A stretch of 64,000 nucleotides of DNA from Pontibacter anaerobius. Lineage in GTDB: Bacteria; Bacteroidota; Bacteroidia; Cytophagales; Hymenobacteraceae. Made by a program: the position numbers and the translations under genes. Each line of letters opens with the position of its first letter. Within the stretch, counting starts at the first letter, position 1. The notes under the pieces were generated by a model that saw only the letters and a program-made list of their open reading frames with translations, did no database searches and was not told the DNA's origin. Shown here piece by piece: positions 18,191 to 27,216 of the stretch. The DNA lies in NCBI RefSeq assembly GCF_026241195.1, contig NZ_JAPFQO010000013.1, positions 62,001-126,000 of the forward strand, read 5' to 3'.

Positions 18191-19717
18191 TTACTTAAGC
18201 GTTTTATTAGATAATACTGTCTCCGTGTACTTTTCGATGTGCAGCAGCCCGTTTGCCGCCCTTACCGATAGTTGCACGAGGGGCCTTGCATACACCCCGA
18301 TAAAGAGGATAACCACCAACAAAAGTATAACGGGCAGGTGCAATTGCCGCAGCCGGAGCAGGCTGACAGGGGCCAGATCCTTGTCTGGTATATGATTGCC
18401 GGGTTTGGGTTTCCAGAAAACTTCGTTCCATATCTTGGTCATGGAAAAAAGGGTGATGAGGCTGACGCAAAGCGAAACCCCAACCAAAGTATAAGCTCCG
18501 GCTTCAAGTCCGGCTTTGGCCAGCATTAATTTCCCCCAGAAGCCGGAGAGCGGCGGGGTTCCGGCCAGGCTCAGGGCCGACAGCAGGAACAGCAGCGCAA
18601 GCACCGGCTGGTGCAGGTATACCCCTCCCAGCTTTTTTAGCGAGAAGGTGCGGTACCGCTGCGCCACCACGCCACTGATCAGGAATAGGTTTGTCTTGAC
18701 AAGGATGTTGTGCACAATAAAAAAGACACTCCCCGCTATAGCCAGCGGCGTGTATATGGCCAGCCCCATCAGCATGTACCCGATCTGGCTGATGATGTGG
18801 AATGAAAGGATCTTTTTGAAGTCGGTTTGGGCGGCGGCGCCTATCACGCCGATCAGCATGGTAAAACCCGAAAGTATTGCCAGCAGCGGCAGCATAAAGC
18901 CCAAGTCGCTGATGAAAATGAGCGTGAACAGCCGGATCAAAGTATAAATCCCGACTTTGGTAACGAGCCCGGCAATAAGGGCGGAGATAGCCACAGGTGG
19001 GGAATGGTAAGAAGCAGGCAGCCAGAAGAACAGCGGGAAAATAGCGGATTTTATTCCGAAGCCTACCAGGAAAAAAACACTGGCCATACTTAGCAGGGGC
19101 AAGTTAGGGTGCTCCGGCTGCCGCACCATCAGCGCCAGTTCGGCCAGGTTCAGCGCCCCGTAGAGGCTGTACATAACCCCAACACCCGCCAGCAAAAAAC
19201 CTGAGGCCAGGAAGTTGATGGTGACATACTTTAGCGTACCCTCCAACTGGCCTTTGGTGCCGCCCAGGCTCAGGAGGGCAAAGCAACAGATGAGCAGCAC
19301 TTCAAACCATACAAACAGGTTAAAGAGGTCGCCGGTAAGGCACACGCCGCTTACCCCCATTTGCAGGAGCAGCAGGAGCGGATAGTAGCCAAAACGGCGG
19401 CGGGTTACATCAAGCCCTTGCAGGGAGAACAAGTATACCGCTATGCCAATAACGGCTGCGGCCAACAGCATTAAGGCCCCGAAAATATCCGCTACCAAGG
19501 TAATGCCAAACGGAGCCGGCCAGTTGCCTATCTGTGTAACGAGGACCTCCTCGGCCATTACACGCTGCATCAGAAAAACAATGGTGGTCATCCATGCGAT
19601 CTGTGCCAGCCCTACCATAACGGCCTGCCACTGCTCCTGCTGCCAAAACATTAAGCAAACTAATGCCCCGTAGAGTGGAATCAGCAAAGGAAGCAATAGC
19701 AGTAAATCTGATGACAT
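18191..19717 (-). CDS. mrpD: Mrp-type Na+/H+ antiporter subunit D
   Basis: A 508-residue, about fourteen-helix protein homologous to complex I antiporter-like subunits (NuoL/M/N type). Conserved features are the WFEVLLICCFALLSLGG stretch with its TM5 glutamate, GFGIKSAIFPLFFWLP with its lysine, and the HxxYHSPP-like segment. It is one of two proton-pumping-like subunits of the Mrp complex. Confidence 0.94.
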   Translation of the reverse strand: MSSDLLLLLPLLIPLYGALVCLMFWQQEQWQAVMVGLAQIAWMTTIVFLMQRVMAEEVLVTQIGNWPAPFGITLVADIFGALMLLAAAVIGIAVYLFSLQGLDVTRRRFGYYPLLLLLQMGVSGVCLTGDLFNLFVWFEVLLICCFALLSLGGTKGQLEGTLKYVTINFLASGFLLAGVGVMYSLYGALNLAELALMVRQPEHPNLPLLSMASVFFLVGFGIKSAIFPLFFWLPASYHSPPVAISALIAGLVTKVGIYTLIRLFTLIFISDLGFMLPLLAILSGFTMLIGVIGAAAQTDFKKILSFHIISQIGYMLMGLAIYTPLAIAGSVFFIVHNILVKTNLFLISGVVAQRYRTFSLKKLGGVYLHQPVLALLFLLSALSLAGTPPLSGFWGKLMLAKAGLEAGAYTLVGVSLCVSLITLFSMTKIWNEVFWKPKPGNHIPDKDLAPVSLLRLRQLHLPVILLLVVILFIGVYARPLVQLSVRAANGLLHIEKYTETVLSNKTLK

Positions 19718-19788
19718 ATATAACTGTTAGCGTAGTTCTGTCTTGTAGTGCAGCAGGTGTGTACTCGGGCTTCTGATGGCATTATGAG

Positions 19789-20142
19789 CTACTGGGCCTC
19801 ATTCTCTTTCCGCAGTTCATCCAGGTTGTTCGACTTGAATGTCTGGTACACCCGTCGGATGAGCACAATGGCAAAAGATTGTATACCGAAGCCGATTACA
19901 ACAGCTGTGAGCAACAGCGCCTGCGGCACCGGGTCTGCATAAGGTTCTGTAGCCGTACTCTTTTCTTCGCTTATTATGGCGCTGCTGCCCCTTGTTATAC
20001 CCCCAACTACGAACAGGAACAGGTTTGTGGCAAGGCTGAAAAGGATGAGCCCCAGAATGACCTTGAACAGGTGCCTGTGCAGTATAAAGTATAGCCCTAC
20101 CGCGAAGAGCGTACCCACCATTAACGGAAGCAGCGTTTCCAT
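19789..20142 (-). CDS. mrpC: Mrp-type Na+/H+ antiporter subunit C
   Basis: A 117-residue, three-helix subunit related to NuoK, with the GxYFILHRHLFKVILGL region and the DPVPQALLLTAVVIGF signature. It lies 4 bp after mrpB and 71 bp before mrpD, the widest spacer in the operon. Confidence 0.93.
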   Translation of the reverse strand: METLLPLMVGTLFAVGLYFILHRHLFKVILGLILFSLATNLFLFVVGGITRGSSAIISEEKSTATEPYADPVPQALLLTAVVIGFGIQSFAIVLIRRVYQTFKSNNLDELRKENEAQ

Positions 20143-20146
20143 ACTT

Positions 20147-20686
20147 TTACTCTTTAGACATTGTAAAAACCAATTTTAAGACCATCCCCATCACCAGCAT
20201 GTACACACCGGCATCAAAAAGGGTGGGGGTGCCCAGCGACCCGATAAAGGGTATTTTAACCTCCATCCACCAGCCTGTCATAAAGGGTTTGCCGCGCAGC
20301 AGCCCTGTAACGCCGCTTGTGGTGGCCAGAAACAAGCCGGCAGCCATCAGATAGGCCGGCCTCACCCTGAAAATGTGGAACCGCCAGTCGGGTGTCCTGT
20401 TTTTTAACCTGTTCCAGGTGTTGGCGCTTACCATATCCCACATGTATTGCGTTGGGCTGTTATTTTGCTGCCTGTCCTGGTGGTACACGGTTAGCTGAAA
20501 GTATGAATTTACTGTTCGCGCGGAACCGTACGCCAGCACATGAAACACAAAGGCTATCGATCCGATTAACCCCCCTATAAAACCACCGCCCGGGTGATTG
20601 TGGCCCCTGAACAGGATGTATATGGAAAACACCAGGAACAGGGGTGTCAGGTAGCGAATGGCGGTTACTAAGATGATTGTTTTCAT
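20147..20686 (-). CDS. mrpB: Mrp-type Na+/H+ antiporter subunit B with an insertion
   Basis: MrpB/MnhB core at both ends: LFRGHNHPGGGFIGGL (about 25-40) and GKPFMTG...GTPTLFDAGVYMLVMG. The protein has 179 residues against about 140 for the Bacillus and Staphylococcus subunits. The excess is a hydrophilic insertion of about 40 residues between the second and third helices (about 58-98), rich in Asn, Gln and aromatic residues. It overlaps mrpA by 4 bp. Confidence 0.92.
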   Translation of the reverse strand: MKTIILVTAIRYLTPLFLVFSIYILFRGHNHPGGGFIGGLIGSIAFVFHVLAYGSARTVNSYFQLTVYHQDRQQNNSPTQYMWDMVSANTWNRLKNRTPDWRFHIFRVRPAYLMAAGLFLATTSGVTGLLRGKPFMTGWWMEVKIPFIGSLGTPTLFDAGVYMLVMGMVLKLVFTMSKE

Positions 20687-22992
20687 TGTTTTCCTCCTCT
20701 CTCGGGGTTAAGGCGCAGCAGGGAGAAAATACCAAGTGCAGCTACCGCTAGTACGGTAATCTCACCCAAGGTGTCGAGCCCCCTGAAATCTACCAGAATC
20801 ACATTGACTATGTTACGCCCGTGCGCCTCCAGGTAACTGGTTTTGCCAAAGTACTCTTTCAGCTCCGATGTGCTCATGGCCTGTTGTTGTACCAGCAGCA
20901 TCACGTATGTCATCAGTATACCAAACAGGGCAGAGATGGCGATGAATTTATACTTTTGGAACTGGTGCGAGAGGTACGTGAAGGCAGGCAGCTTATGCAG
21001 CAAAAGCACGAAGATCACAACGGTTAGGGTTTCGATGAGGAGCTGGGTGGCTGCCACATCCGGCGCCCCGAAAAGTATGTAGAACAAGGCTGCAGAGTAA
21101 CCGACCAGGCCCATCACCACGATAGAGGTAAGGCGCGACCTCGTGCCCAATAAGAAGATCAGCGCCGCAATTACCAGGAAGAACACAACTAGCTCATAAA
21201 GCCTGATTTCGTGTAGCTGGTATATTCGGTTGGTGAAGTCTATGCCAGGAGTATCCCGCCAAAGTATAAAGTATAGTAATCCGCAGAAGAAGAACATGAT
21301 ATACATGACGTAGTTGCGTAGGTAGCCATCTTGTAGCCAAAGTATAAATGCTTTGGCATGGTGCAGAAACCCTTCGAACATCATGTGGTACAGGGTGTTT
21401 GGGCCGTAGCGGTATAATGGCTTTAGGGTAGAGGCGCGGTAATGCAGCACCGTTAACGACTTGTAAACGGCATATCCCAGAAGGAGTGTAAGTACACTCA
21501 GCCCCAGCACCGGCGTGAAACCGTGCCAAAGGCTAAGCTTTAGCTCGGCGTTAGGGTTGGCAAGTATGGCCCGCATCCCTTGCTGCAACAGTGGCGTGGG
21601 AACCAGGTGTACCAGCAGCCCGAGGGCCAGGCCACCAATGGCCAATACCAATGGCGGGAAATACAACGGGAAACCGGCATGGTGCTGCAATTGCGTTTTA
21701 TCTTCGCCCTTTCGCCAGAAAACTCTGTAGCCAAATACAATAGCCACTGCCACAAAGGTGATCCCGGACAGCATCGTAACAGCGAGTAACACATAGCTGG
21801 AGAGCGAGGCCTCGTACAAGAGCTCTTTGCCTATAAAACCAATAAACGGGATTACACCGGCCATAGAGAGTGCAGCCAGCGAGGCAGCCAAACCGCTGTA
21901 TTTCATATGGCTTCCCAGCCGGTAAAGCTTGGACAGTTCGCGGGTGCCGGTGCAGTGGTCTATACAGCCTGTTACCAGGAAAAGGGTGCCTTTGTAAAGG
22001 GCGTGGGCCGTCATAAACACGAGCATAGCTTTCATGGCGGGGTCCGTGCCAATACCGATCATGGTTACCATGAGTCCCAGCGCACTGATGGTGGTATAAG
22101 CAAGTATGGCCTTCAGGTCAGTGTGCTGCAGCGCCAGCACGGCTCCAAGTGTGGCTGTAATGCCTCCCACCGTCATTAAAGTATAGTGCCAAATATCGGG
22201 GCCGGCGAGCACAGGGGATAGTCTGGCAATCAGGTAGATGCCCGCCTTTACCATGGTGACGGAATGCAGGTAGGCACTCACTGGCGTTGGGGCTGCCATG
22301 GCGTTAGGTAACCAGAAATGGAACGGGAATTGGGCAGATTTGGTAAAGCAGCCGATAAGTGTAAGCACTACGGCAGGTACATAAAAAGCATGCTGCAACA
22401 CGTCAGCGCGCTGCGTTAAAAGCCCACTAAAAGTATAGCTGCCCGCTGATATGCTGAGCAGGATAAGGCCGCCCAATAAAGCGAGCCCTCCTAAACCTGT
22501 TACCAGCAAAGCTTGCCAGGCTGATACCCTGGAGTCTTTTTCGGCCTGTTTATACCCTATGAGCAGGTAAGAACTGATGCTGGTAAGCTCCCAGAAGATG
22601 AAAAGGCTGAAAATATTGTCGGACATGACCAGCCCCAGCATGGCTGTCATAAAAAGTGTCAGGTAGAGGTAGAAGTTGCCCAAAAGCGGGTCGCCATCCA
22701 GATAACCGCTGGCATAGTACATCACTAGCGTCCCGAAAAAAGTAATGAGCAAGGCAAAGATCAGGCTCAGGCCGTCCAGGCGGAATTGCAGGTTTATGCC
22801 TACCTCCGGTACCCACACATGCTGCTGTGTTACAGCATGCCCTCCCACAACCTCAGGCATAAACGTACAGAAGTAAATAAACAGAAGCAGGGGCAGCAGG
22901 GCCATCGGAATTACCACAAACCTGCCCATAGTCCGATGCAGCAGAGGTGCAACGGTGGCCGTTATAATACCTATGACGATGGCATAGAGCAT
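20683..22992 (-). CDS. mrpA: Mrp-type Na+/H+ antiporter subunit A
   Basis: A 769-residue, about twenty-helix main subunit. The NuoL-like N-terminal part has FWELTSISSYLLIGY with the conserved TM5 glutamate, KSAQFPFHFWLPNAM with the lysine, and HSVTMVKAG. The C-terminal part carries the MbhD/MbhE-like segment (GLVGYSAALFYILFGAPDVAATQLLIE). It is the first gene of the operon, and its start is 152 bp from the divergent universal-stress gene. The Mrp complex exchanges cytosolic Na+ (sometimes K+) for protons. Confidence 0.95.
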   Translation of the reverse strand: MLYAIVIGIITATVAPLLHRTMGRFVVIPMALLPLLLFIYFCTFMPEVVGGHAVTQQHVWVPEVGINLQFRLDGLSLIFALLITFFGTLVMYYASGYLDGDPLLGNFYLYLTLFMTAMLGLVMSDNIFSLFIFWELTSISSYLLIGYKQAEKDSRVSAWQALLVTGLGGLALLGGLILLSISAGSYTFSGLLTQRADVLQHAFYVPAVVLTLIGCFTKSAQFPFHFWLPNAMAAPTPVSAYLHSVTMVKAGIYLIARLSPVLAGPDIWHYTLMTVGGITATLGAVLALQHTDLKAILAYTTISALGLMVTMIGIGTDPAMKAMLVFMTAHALYKGTLFLVTGCIDHCTGTRELSKLYRLGSHMKYSGLAASLAALSMAGVIPFIGFIGKELLYEASLSSYVLLAVTMLSGITFVAVAIVFGYRVFWRKGEDKTQLQHHAGFPLYFPPLVLAIGGLALGLLVHLVPTPLLQQGMRAILANPNAELKLSLWHGFTPVLGLSVLTLLLGYAVYKSLTVLHYRASTLKPLYRYGPNTLYHMMFEGFLHHAKAFILWLQDGYLRNYVMYIMFFFCGLLYFILWRDTPGIDFTNRIYQLHEIRLYELVVFFLVIAALIFLLGTRSRLTSIVVMGLVGYSAALFYILFGAPDVAATQLLIETLTVVIFVLLLHKLPAFTYLSHQFQKYKFIAISALFGILMTYVMLLVQQQAMSTSELKEYFGKTSYLEAHGRNIVNVILVDFRGLDTLGEITVLAVAALGIFSLLRLNPERGGKQ

Positions 22993-23144
22993 GAAAATAA
23001 GGCTTTTATATATAAATTTTGTATGTTGACGTATGTATACTTAAGGTGTTTATCAGCCTTCCATTACTTAGTTACGGAAATTGGACAATTCTGGCTGGTA
23101 TTAGACTTTTTTAGCTAGATCAACCAACAAAGAGATATACTCAG

Positions 23145-24068
23145 ATGAACAAGATTGACCGACTGATGGTGGGGTTGGACCTCACAGAGATGGATACTTC
23201 ATTGGTAACCTATGCCGCCTTTCTTGCACAGAAACTGCACGTCGAGACGGTATACTTTATTCATGTAGAGAAAAGCCTGGAGCTGCCCGGTGAGTTACTG
23301 CGAAGCCTGGAGCGATCAGGCGTGCCTGCCGATGAAGGTATCAGGGAGATGATCATGACTAAAGTAGGGCCCGCTTTCCAGCAGTTGCCGCAGGTGCACG
23401 TTGAGGTAATGATAGAGGAAGGGACTCCGGTGAAAGAGATGCTACACTGGGTAAAGGTAAAAAATGCGGACCTCCTGCTGATGGGCCGTAAACTGCGGTT
23501 GCGCGGTACCGGTGTTTTGGGGCAAAAGCTCCTCCGCACGAGCCGAATCAGCGTTCTTTTTGTTCCGGAGAATGTTACGCCAAAGCTGCACAACGTGGTG
23601 GTGAGCGTTGATTTCTCAGATTACAGTGTTATGGCGCTGGAGCGTGTGCTGCAGGTGGCCAAGGAGAAGCCCGATATCCATGTGGTTTGCCTGCATGCCT
23701 ACCAGGTTCCTTCCGGCTACCGCACCCTCGGCATGACCTATGAGTCTTTTGATGAGCGCATGCGAGGGTTTGCACAGGAGAAGTATGATAAACTCATGGT
23801 CCGTTTCCCTGATCTGCGCGTCCGCTCTGAACTGGTGATGGTACGCATGGAAGATGAAGACGACATTGGTGAACTGGTGGTGGTGGAGGCCAAGCGCGCC
23901 CGTGCAGACCTGCTGGTGATCGGTGCCAAAGGTATGTCGGCGGCTGCGCTCTTCGTGCTTGGCAGCGTTACAGAGAAAATCCTGCGCTACGATATGGATA
24001 TACCGTTGCTTGTGTTTAAGAAGCGGGATGAAGATATGGGCTTCCTTGATGCCCTGCTGTCGCCTTGA
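23145..24068 (+). CDS. Tandem universal stress protein
   Basis: A 307-residue protein made of two UspA domains (about 1-145 and 146-295). Each has a first-strand start (MVGLDLTEMDTS; VVVSVDFSDYS). The second domain contains the ATP-binding GAKGMSAAALFVLGSVTEKIL, matching GxxGxnGxxxxxGSxxxxxl, and the first has a weaker version (GRKLRLRGTGVLGQKLL). It lies between the divergent mrp operon and convergent nhaA, so it may belong to the same ion or pH stress response. That link is inference. Confidence 0.9.
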   Translation: MNKIDRLMVGLDLTEMDTSLVTYAAFLAQKLHVETVYFIHVEKSLELPGELLRSLERSGVPADEGIREMIMTKVGPAFQQLPQVHVEVMIEEGTPVKEMLHWVKVKNADLLLMGRKLRLRGTGVLGQKLLRTSRISVLFVPENVTPKLHNVVVSVDFSDYSVMALERVLQVAKEKPDIHVVCLHAYQVPSGYRTLGMTYESFDERMRGFAQEKYDKLMVRFPDLRVRSELVMVRMEDEDDIGELVVVEAKRARADLLVIGAKGMSAAALFVLGSVTEKILRYDMDIPLLVFKKRDEDMGFLDALLSP

Positions 24069-24091
24069 TCTAAAATATACTATCTATAGCA

Positions 24092-24126
24092 GCACCCGGT
24101 CTTATTTGTAAGACGGGTGCGATTTT
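24092..24126 (+). terminator. Intrinsic terminator after universal stress gene
   Basis: Stem GCACCC-GTCTTA paired with TAAGAC-GGGTGC (one bulged G), loop TTTG, followed by GATTTTATT. It lies 24 bp after the stop and before the convergent nhaA end. Confidence 0.75.
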
Positions 24127-24146
24127 ATTCAGCTGGTGTTGTAGGG

Positions 24147-25511
24147 TTACTCCTCCATATCGCCTTCAGCGGCAGGCTTCGGGCTGGAAAAGTGCAGGAT
24201 GATATACGCTATAATTCCGGCAATAACAGACGCGCAAAGTATGGCCAGTTTGGATAGGGGTAGCATAGGGGAGTTGACGAAGGCCAGGTTGGCGATGAAT
24301 ATGGACATGGTAAAGCCCACGCCTCCCAGCAGCCCCACACCCAGTAGCTGTAACCAACTAAAAGACTTTGGTTTAGCCGCCAGACCGGTAACAGAGGCCA
24401 GCCACGCAAATAAAAGTATACCTATGGGTTTGCCGAGCACAAGGCCAAGTATTATGCCGAGCGACAGAGCTGTGTACAGTCCATTTACAAGGTCTGCGTA
24501 GAAATAAATACCGGCGTTTGCCAACGCAAAAACCGGCATAATAGCATAAGCAACCCAAGGGTGCAGTGCATGCTCCAGGCGGTGCATGGGCGACAGGGCT
24601 TCCGCACAGTTGTTTTCGATAGCGTATACTGCGCCCTGGTAATCTTCATCTGTCGGCTCCTGTTCCGTATTAGTCTGCTCTGCCAGACGGTAGGAGCGAA
24701 GGTCATCCAGAATCTCCTCTGTACTCTCCTGAAATTCAAGCTCAGATGTTTTGGAACGCCCCGGAATGGTGATGGCCAGCAGTATGCCCGCCACGGTGGC
24801 ATGCACCCCGGACTTCAAAAACGCCACCCACATAAGGACACCTACCAAAGTATAAATCCAGATATTGCGCATCTTTAGTGAGTTTCCCACCAGCAGTAGC
24901 CCAAAAAGGAGAAAGCCGATCCAGAGGCTCAGGAAATTAACTTCCGAAGTATAAAATAAGGCAATCACCAACACAGCACCGATATCGTCTACGATAGCGT
25001 AGGCAACCAGAAAAAGCTTGAGGGAAAGCGGTGCCCTGTTTCCCAGTAAGGTAAGTATGCCCAGGGCAAAGGCAATGTCGGTGGCCATCGGTATTCCCCA
25101 GCCAGATAAGCCTTCTCCATTGTTGTTCAAAAGTATGAAAATGCCTGCCGGCACCAGCATACCACCCAAAGCTGCCACTACCGGAAATGCTGCCCCCTTA
25201 ACAGAGGACAACTCGCCAACCATAGTTTCCCGTTTTATCTCCAGCCCCACCACAAAGAAGAAGATAGCCATCAGCCCATCGTTGATCCAAAGTATGGCAG
25301 CTTTTGTCAGGCCATAGTCGCCGAGCGCGATGGTGAAGGGCGTGCTCCAGATTTTCTCATAACTGTCGGACCAAGGCGAGTTAGCCCACACTAAAGCGCT
25401 CAGGGTGATGAACATCAGGAGAATGCCGCTGAAGGACTCTGCCTTGACAAACTCCAGGAACGGAAAGATAATGCGGCGGTAAAGCTTGTGCTTTGTAGTT
25501 GTTTGGTTCAA
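24147..25511 (-). CDS. nhaA: Na+/H+ antiporter NhaA
   Basis: Electrogenic Na+/H+ antiporter of 454 residues. The two cation-binding aspartates are in IVDDIGAVLVIALFY, preceded by MATDIAFALGIL. It is longer than the E. coli protein because of a hydrophilic loop of about 60 residues near 250-310 (rich in Glu and Thr) and an N-terminal extension. It sits beside the mrp operon but is transcribed separately. Confidence 0.96.
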   Translation of the reverse strand: MNQTTTKHKLYRRIIFPFLEFVKAESFSGILLMFITLSALVWANSPWSDSYEKIWSTPFTIALGDYGLTKAAILWINDGLMAIFFFVVGLEIKRETMVGELSSVKGAAFPVVAALGGMLVPAGIFILLNNNGEGLSGWGIPMATDIAFALGILTLLGNRAPLSLKLFLVAYAIVDDIGAVLVIALFYTSEVNFLSLWIGFLLFGLLLVGNSLKMRNIWIYTLVGVLMWVAFLKSGVHATVAGILLAITIPGRSKTSELEFQESTEEILDDLRSYRLAEQTNTEQEPTDEDYQGAVYAIENNCAEALSPMHRLEHALHPWVAYAIMPVFALANAGIYFYADLVNGLYTALSLGIILGLVLGKPIGILLFAWLASVTGLAAKPKSFSWLQLLGVGLLGGVGFTMSIFIANLAFVNSPMLPLSKLAILCASVIAGIIAYIILHFSSPKPAAEGDMEE

Positions 25512-25625
25512 GCGGCAGTGGGTTACTGGTGAATCTTATACCGTAAGACGTTACAGCCATTGTAAATGTTTGATGCGCATGGGAGACGCGGGCTAGCGAA
25601 GAAGAATAATGAAAGACGCAAGAAT

Positions 25626-25669
25626 AAAAAAAGCCAAGGCCACAGCTTCCCGAGAGCTGTGGCCTTGGC
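25626..25669 (-). terminator. Intrinsic terminator of the racemase operon
   Basis: Perfect 15-bp stem (GCCAAGGCCACAGCT with AGCTGTGGCCTTGGC), seven-base loop, with an A-run at 25626-25632 that reads as U7 on the minus-strand transcript. It lies 19 bp past the racemase stop. Confidence 0.9.
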
Positions 25670-25688
25670 CAGATAAATTCTAGAGTCC

Positions 25689-26762
25689 TTATTTCACTAC
25701 CTCTTTTTCAATGTAACGCGAGTTAAGTATACTGAGGGCACCCATGTAGCGCAGGTTAAAGCGCAATACGTCACCCACCTTAAAGTTCTGTTCGTTTTCG
25801 CCGAGTTCCACAATCAGCATGTCCGAACTGGCTCCAATCACGCTGATGTTTTCATCCCGCGGGATCAGGAACTTTGGGTTAACGTCGAGCAGGCCTACAT
25901 CCAATATGGCCCGATGCGAGGTTTTGCCGTACAGGCTCTCGTCTATCTCAAAGCTTTCGCCGCTTGGGTTATCAGCCAGAATGCCGCTCGGAATCATAGG
26001 TTTCTCGGTCAATTCAATGATCTCAGTCACCAGCTCAAACACATCGTCGTGCATGCCTTCAAAGGTTTCGTTGGTGAACAGGTTCAGGCCGAAGAAAAGT
26101 GCCTCACCGATTCTGAAGTGGTTCACGCCTTTGGGCAGTAGGTGGTTGAAGAGCAGCGGAATGGTAACCGAAGTGCCCCCGGAAACCCACGGAATCTGAC
26201 GGTTAAACTTTGCCTCGATGATCTGCTTGTACAGGCACAGCTGAATGAGCTTGTCCTGGGTAGGCATAACACCGTGCAGGCAGTTAAAATTAGCGCCCAG
26301 GCCAATCACGGAGATGCCCGGCAGTTCGAAAACACTCTCATAAAAGTCTACCAGTTCTTCGCCCATCACGCCCTCGCGCAGATCGCCCATCTCGATCATG
26401 ATGATGATCTTGTGCTGGCGCTGCTGCCTCACGGCTTCTTCCGAGAGCAGGCGGATTATCTCCAGTTCGGTCTGAAAGCTGACATCGGCATACTTGATAA
26501 TGTCCGGTATACTTTGCTTGGGGGCCGGTTTGATGTACACGGTTTGCACATCGGGGGCCATTTTCTTGATAGTTTTAAGGTTGGATACCCGCGAGTCGTG
26601 AATCTCCTTCACGCCCAGGGCCAGCACCTCTTTCAGGAATTGCTCGTGGCCGCACAGCAGCTTGGTCACAATGCCCCAGTCTATGCCATGCTCCCGAAAA
26701 ACCCTGTCGAGATGGTTGTAGTTATGTTGTAGCTTATTGTGGTACAGCTTTAGAACTGCCAT
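25689..26762 (-). CDS. Alanine/ornithine racemase-family PLP enzyme
   Basis: A 357-residue fold-type III PLP protein with an alanine-racemase-like N-terminal barrel. The PLP lysine is K34 (VTKLLCGH). Other conserved parts are HDSRVSNL, IEMGDLREG, GLGANFNCLHG, SGGTSVTIPL and FRIGEALFFG. It resembles the ornithine racemase (Orr) branch more than housekeeping Alr. Last gene of a three-gene operon: 1 bp separates it from the acetyltransferase, which overlaps the symporter. An amino acid substrate imported by the symporter is plausible. The identity is not determinable. Confidence 0.85.
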   Translation of the reverse strand: MAVLKLYHNKLQHNYNHLDRVFREHGIDWGIVTKLLCGHEQFLKEVLALGVKEIHDSRVSNLKTIKKMAPDVQTVYIKPAPKQSIPDIIKYADVSFQTELEIIRLLSEEAVRQQRQHKIIIMIEMGDLREGVMGEELVDFYESVFELPGISVIGLGANFNCLHGVMPTQDKLIQLCLYKQIIEAKFNRQIPWVSGGTSVTIPLLFNHLLPKGVNHFRIGEALFFGLNLFTNETFEGMHDDVFELVTEIIELTEKPMIPSGILADNPSGESFEIDESLYGKTSHRAILDVGLLDVNPKFLIPRDENISVIGASSDMLIVELGENEQNFKVGDVLRFNLRYMGALSILNSRYIEKEVVK

Positions 26763-26763
26763 G

Positions 26764-27216
26764 TTATCTTGTTAGTCTATACTCCAAATACTTATTCGTG
26801 AAGCCGAGTTTCTCGTACAGGTGACGTGCCGGGTTCTGTGGCTCCACATGCAAGGCGATGCTCCCTTTGGTGTGGTCGATAGCCATTTGCACCAGCGTTT
26901 TGCCTACTCCCTTACCGCGTGTGCTGCCATGCACGGCCACGTACACAAGTATGTTCTCTGGTATATACCCGCTCATGCCGGTATTGTTCAGGATCAGGGC
27001 ACCTACTACCTCCTTGTTTTCGTGGGCCACCAGCACAGAGCCACCTTTTCCCTCTGCCTCAGATAGCGCGTAATCAATGCACTTGGCAATGTCTTCGCGC
27101 TTGTCGCCGTACTCGTCCAGGTGCTGGAACAGGAAGTCGAGCACTTCATCGCGGTTCAGGTCTGCGTGGTCTCCCGGTGTGTAGCGGTTATAGCTGATGC
27201 CGTTGTTTTCTGCCAT
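26764..27216 (-). CDS. GNAT family N-acetyltransferase
   Basis: A 150-residue GNAT enzyme. Acetyl-CoA binding motif A is VAVHGSTRGKGVGKTLVQMAI (with R/QxxGxG/A as RGKGVG), and the C-terminal NPARHLYEKLGF is motif B. Its start at 27216 has an A-rich purine leader. The first 61 bp overlap the end of the symporter gene in another frame. The acceptor is unknown. Context suggests an amino acid or D-amino acid. Confidence 0.88.
   Translation of the reverse strand: MAENNGISYNRYTPGDHADLNRDEVLDFLFQHLDEYGDKREDIAKCIDYALSEAEGKGGSVLVAHENKEVVGALILNNTGMSGYIPENILVYVAVHGSTRGKGVGKTLVQMAIDHTKGSIALHVEPQNPARHLYEKLGFTNKYLEYRLTR

Noticed and set aside
27156..27216. 61-bp overlap of symporter and GNAT genes as a frameshift
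   Set aside because: Both proteins have complete family ends and the GNAT start has a good leader, so this is a true overlap.
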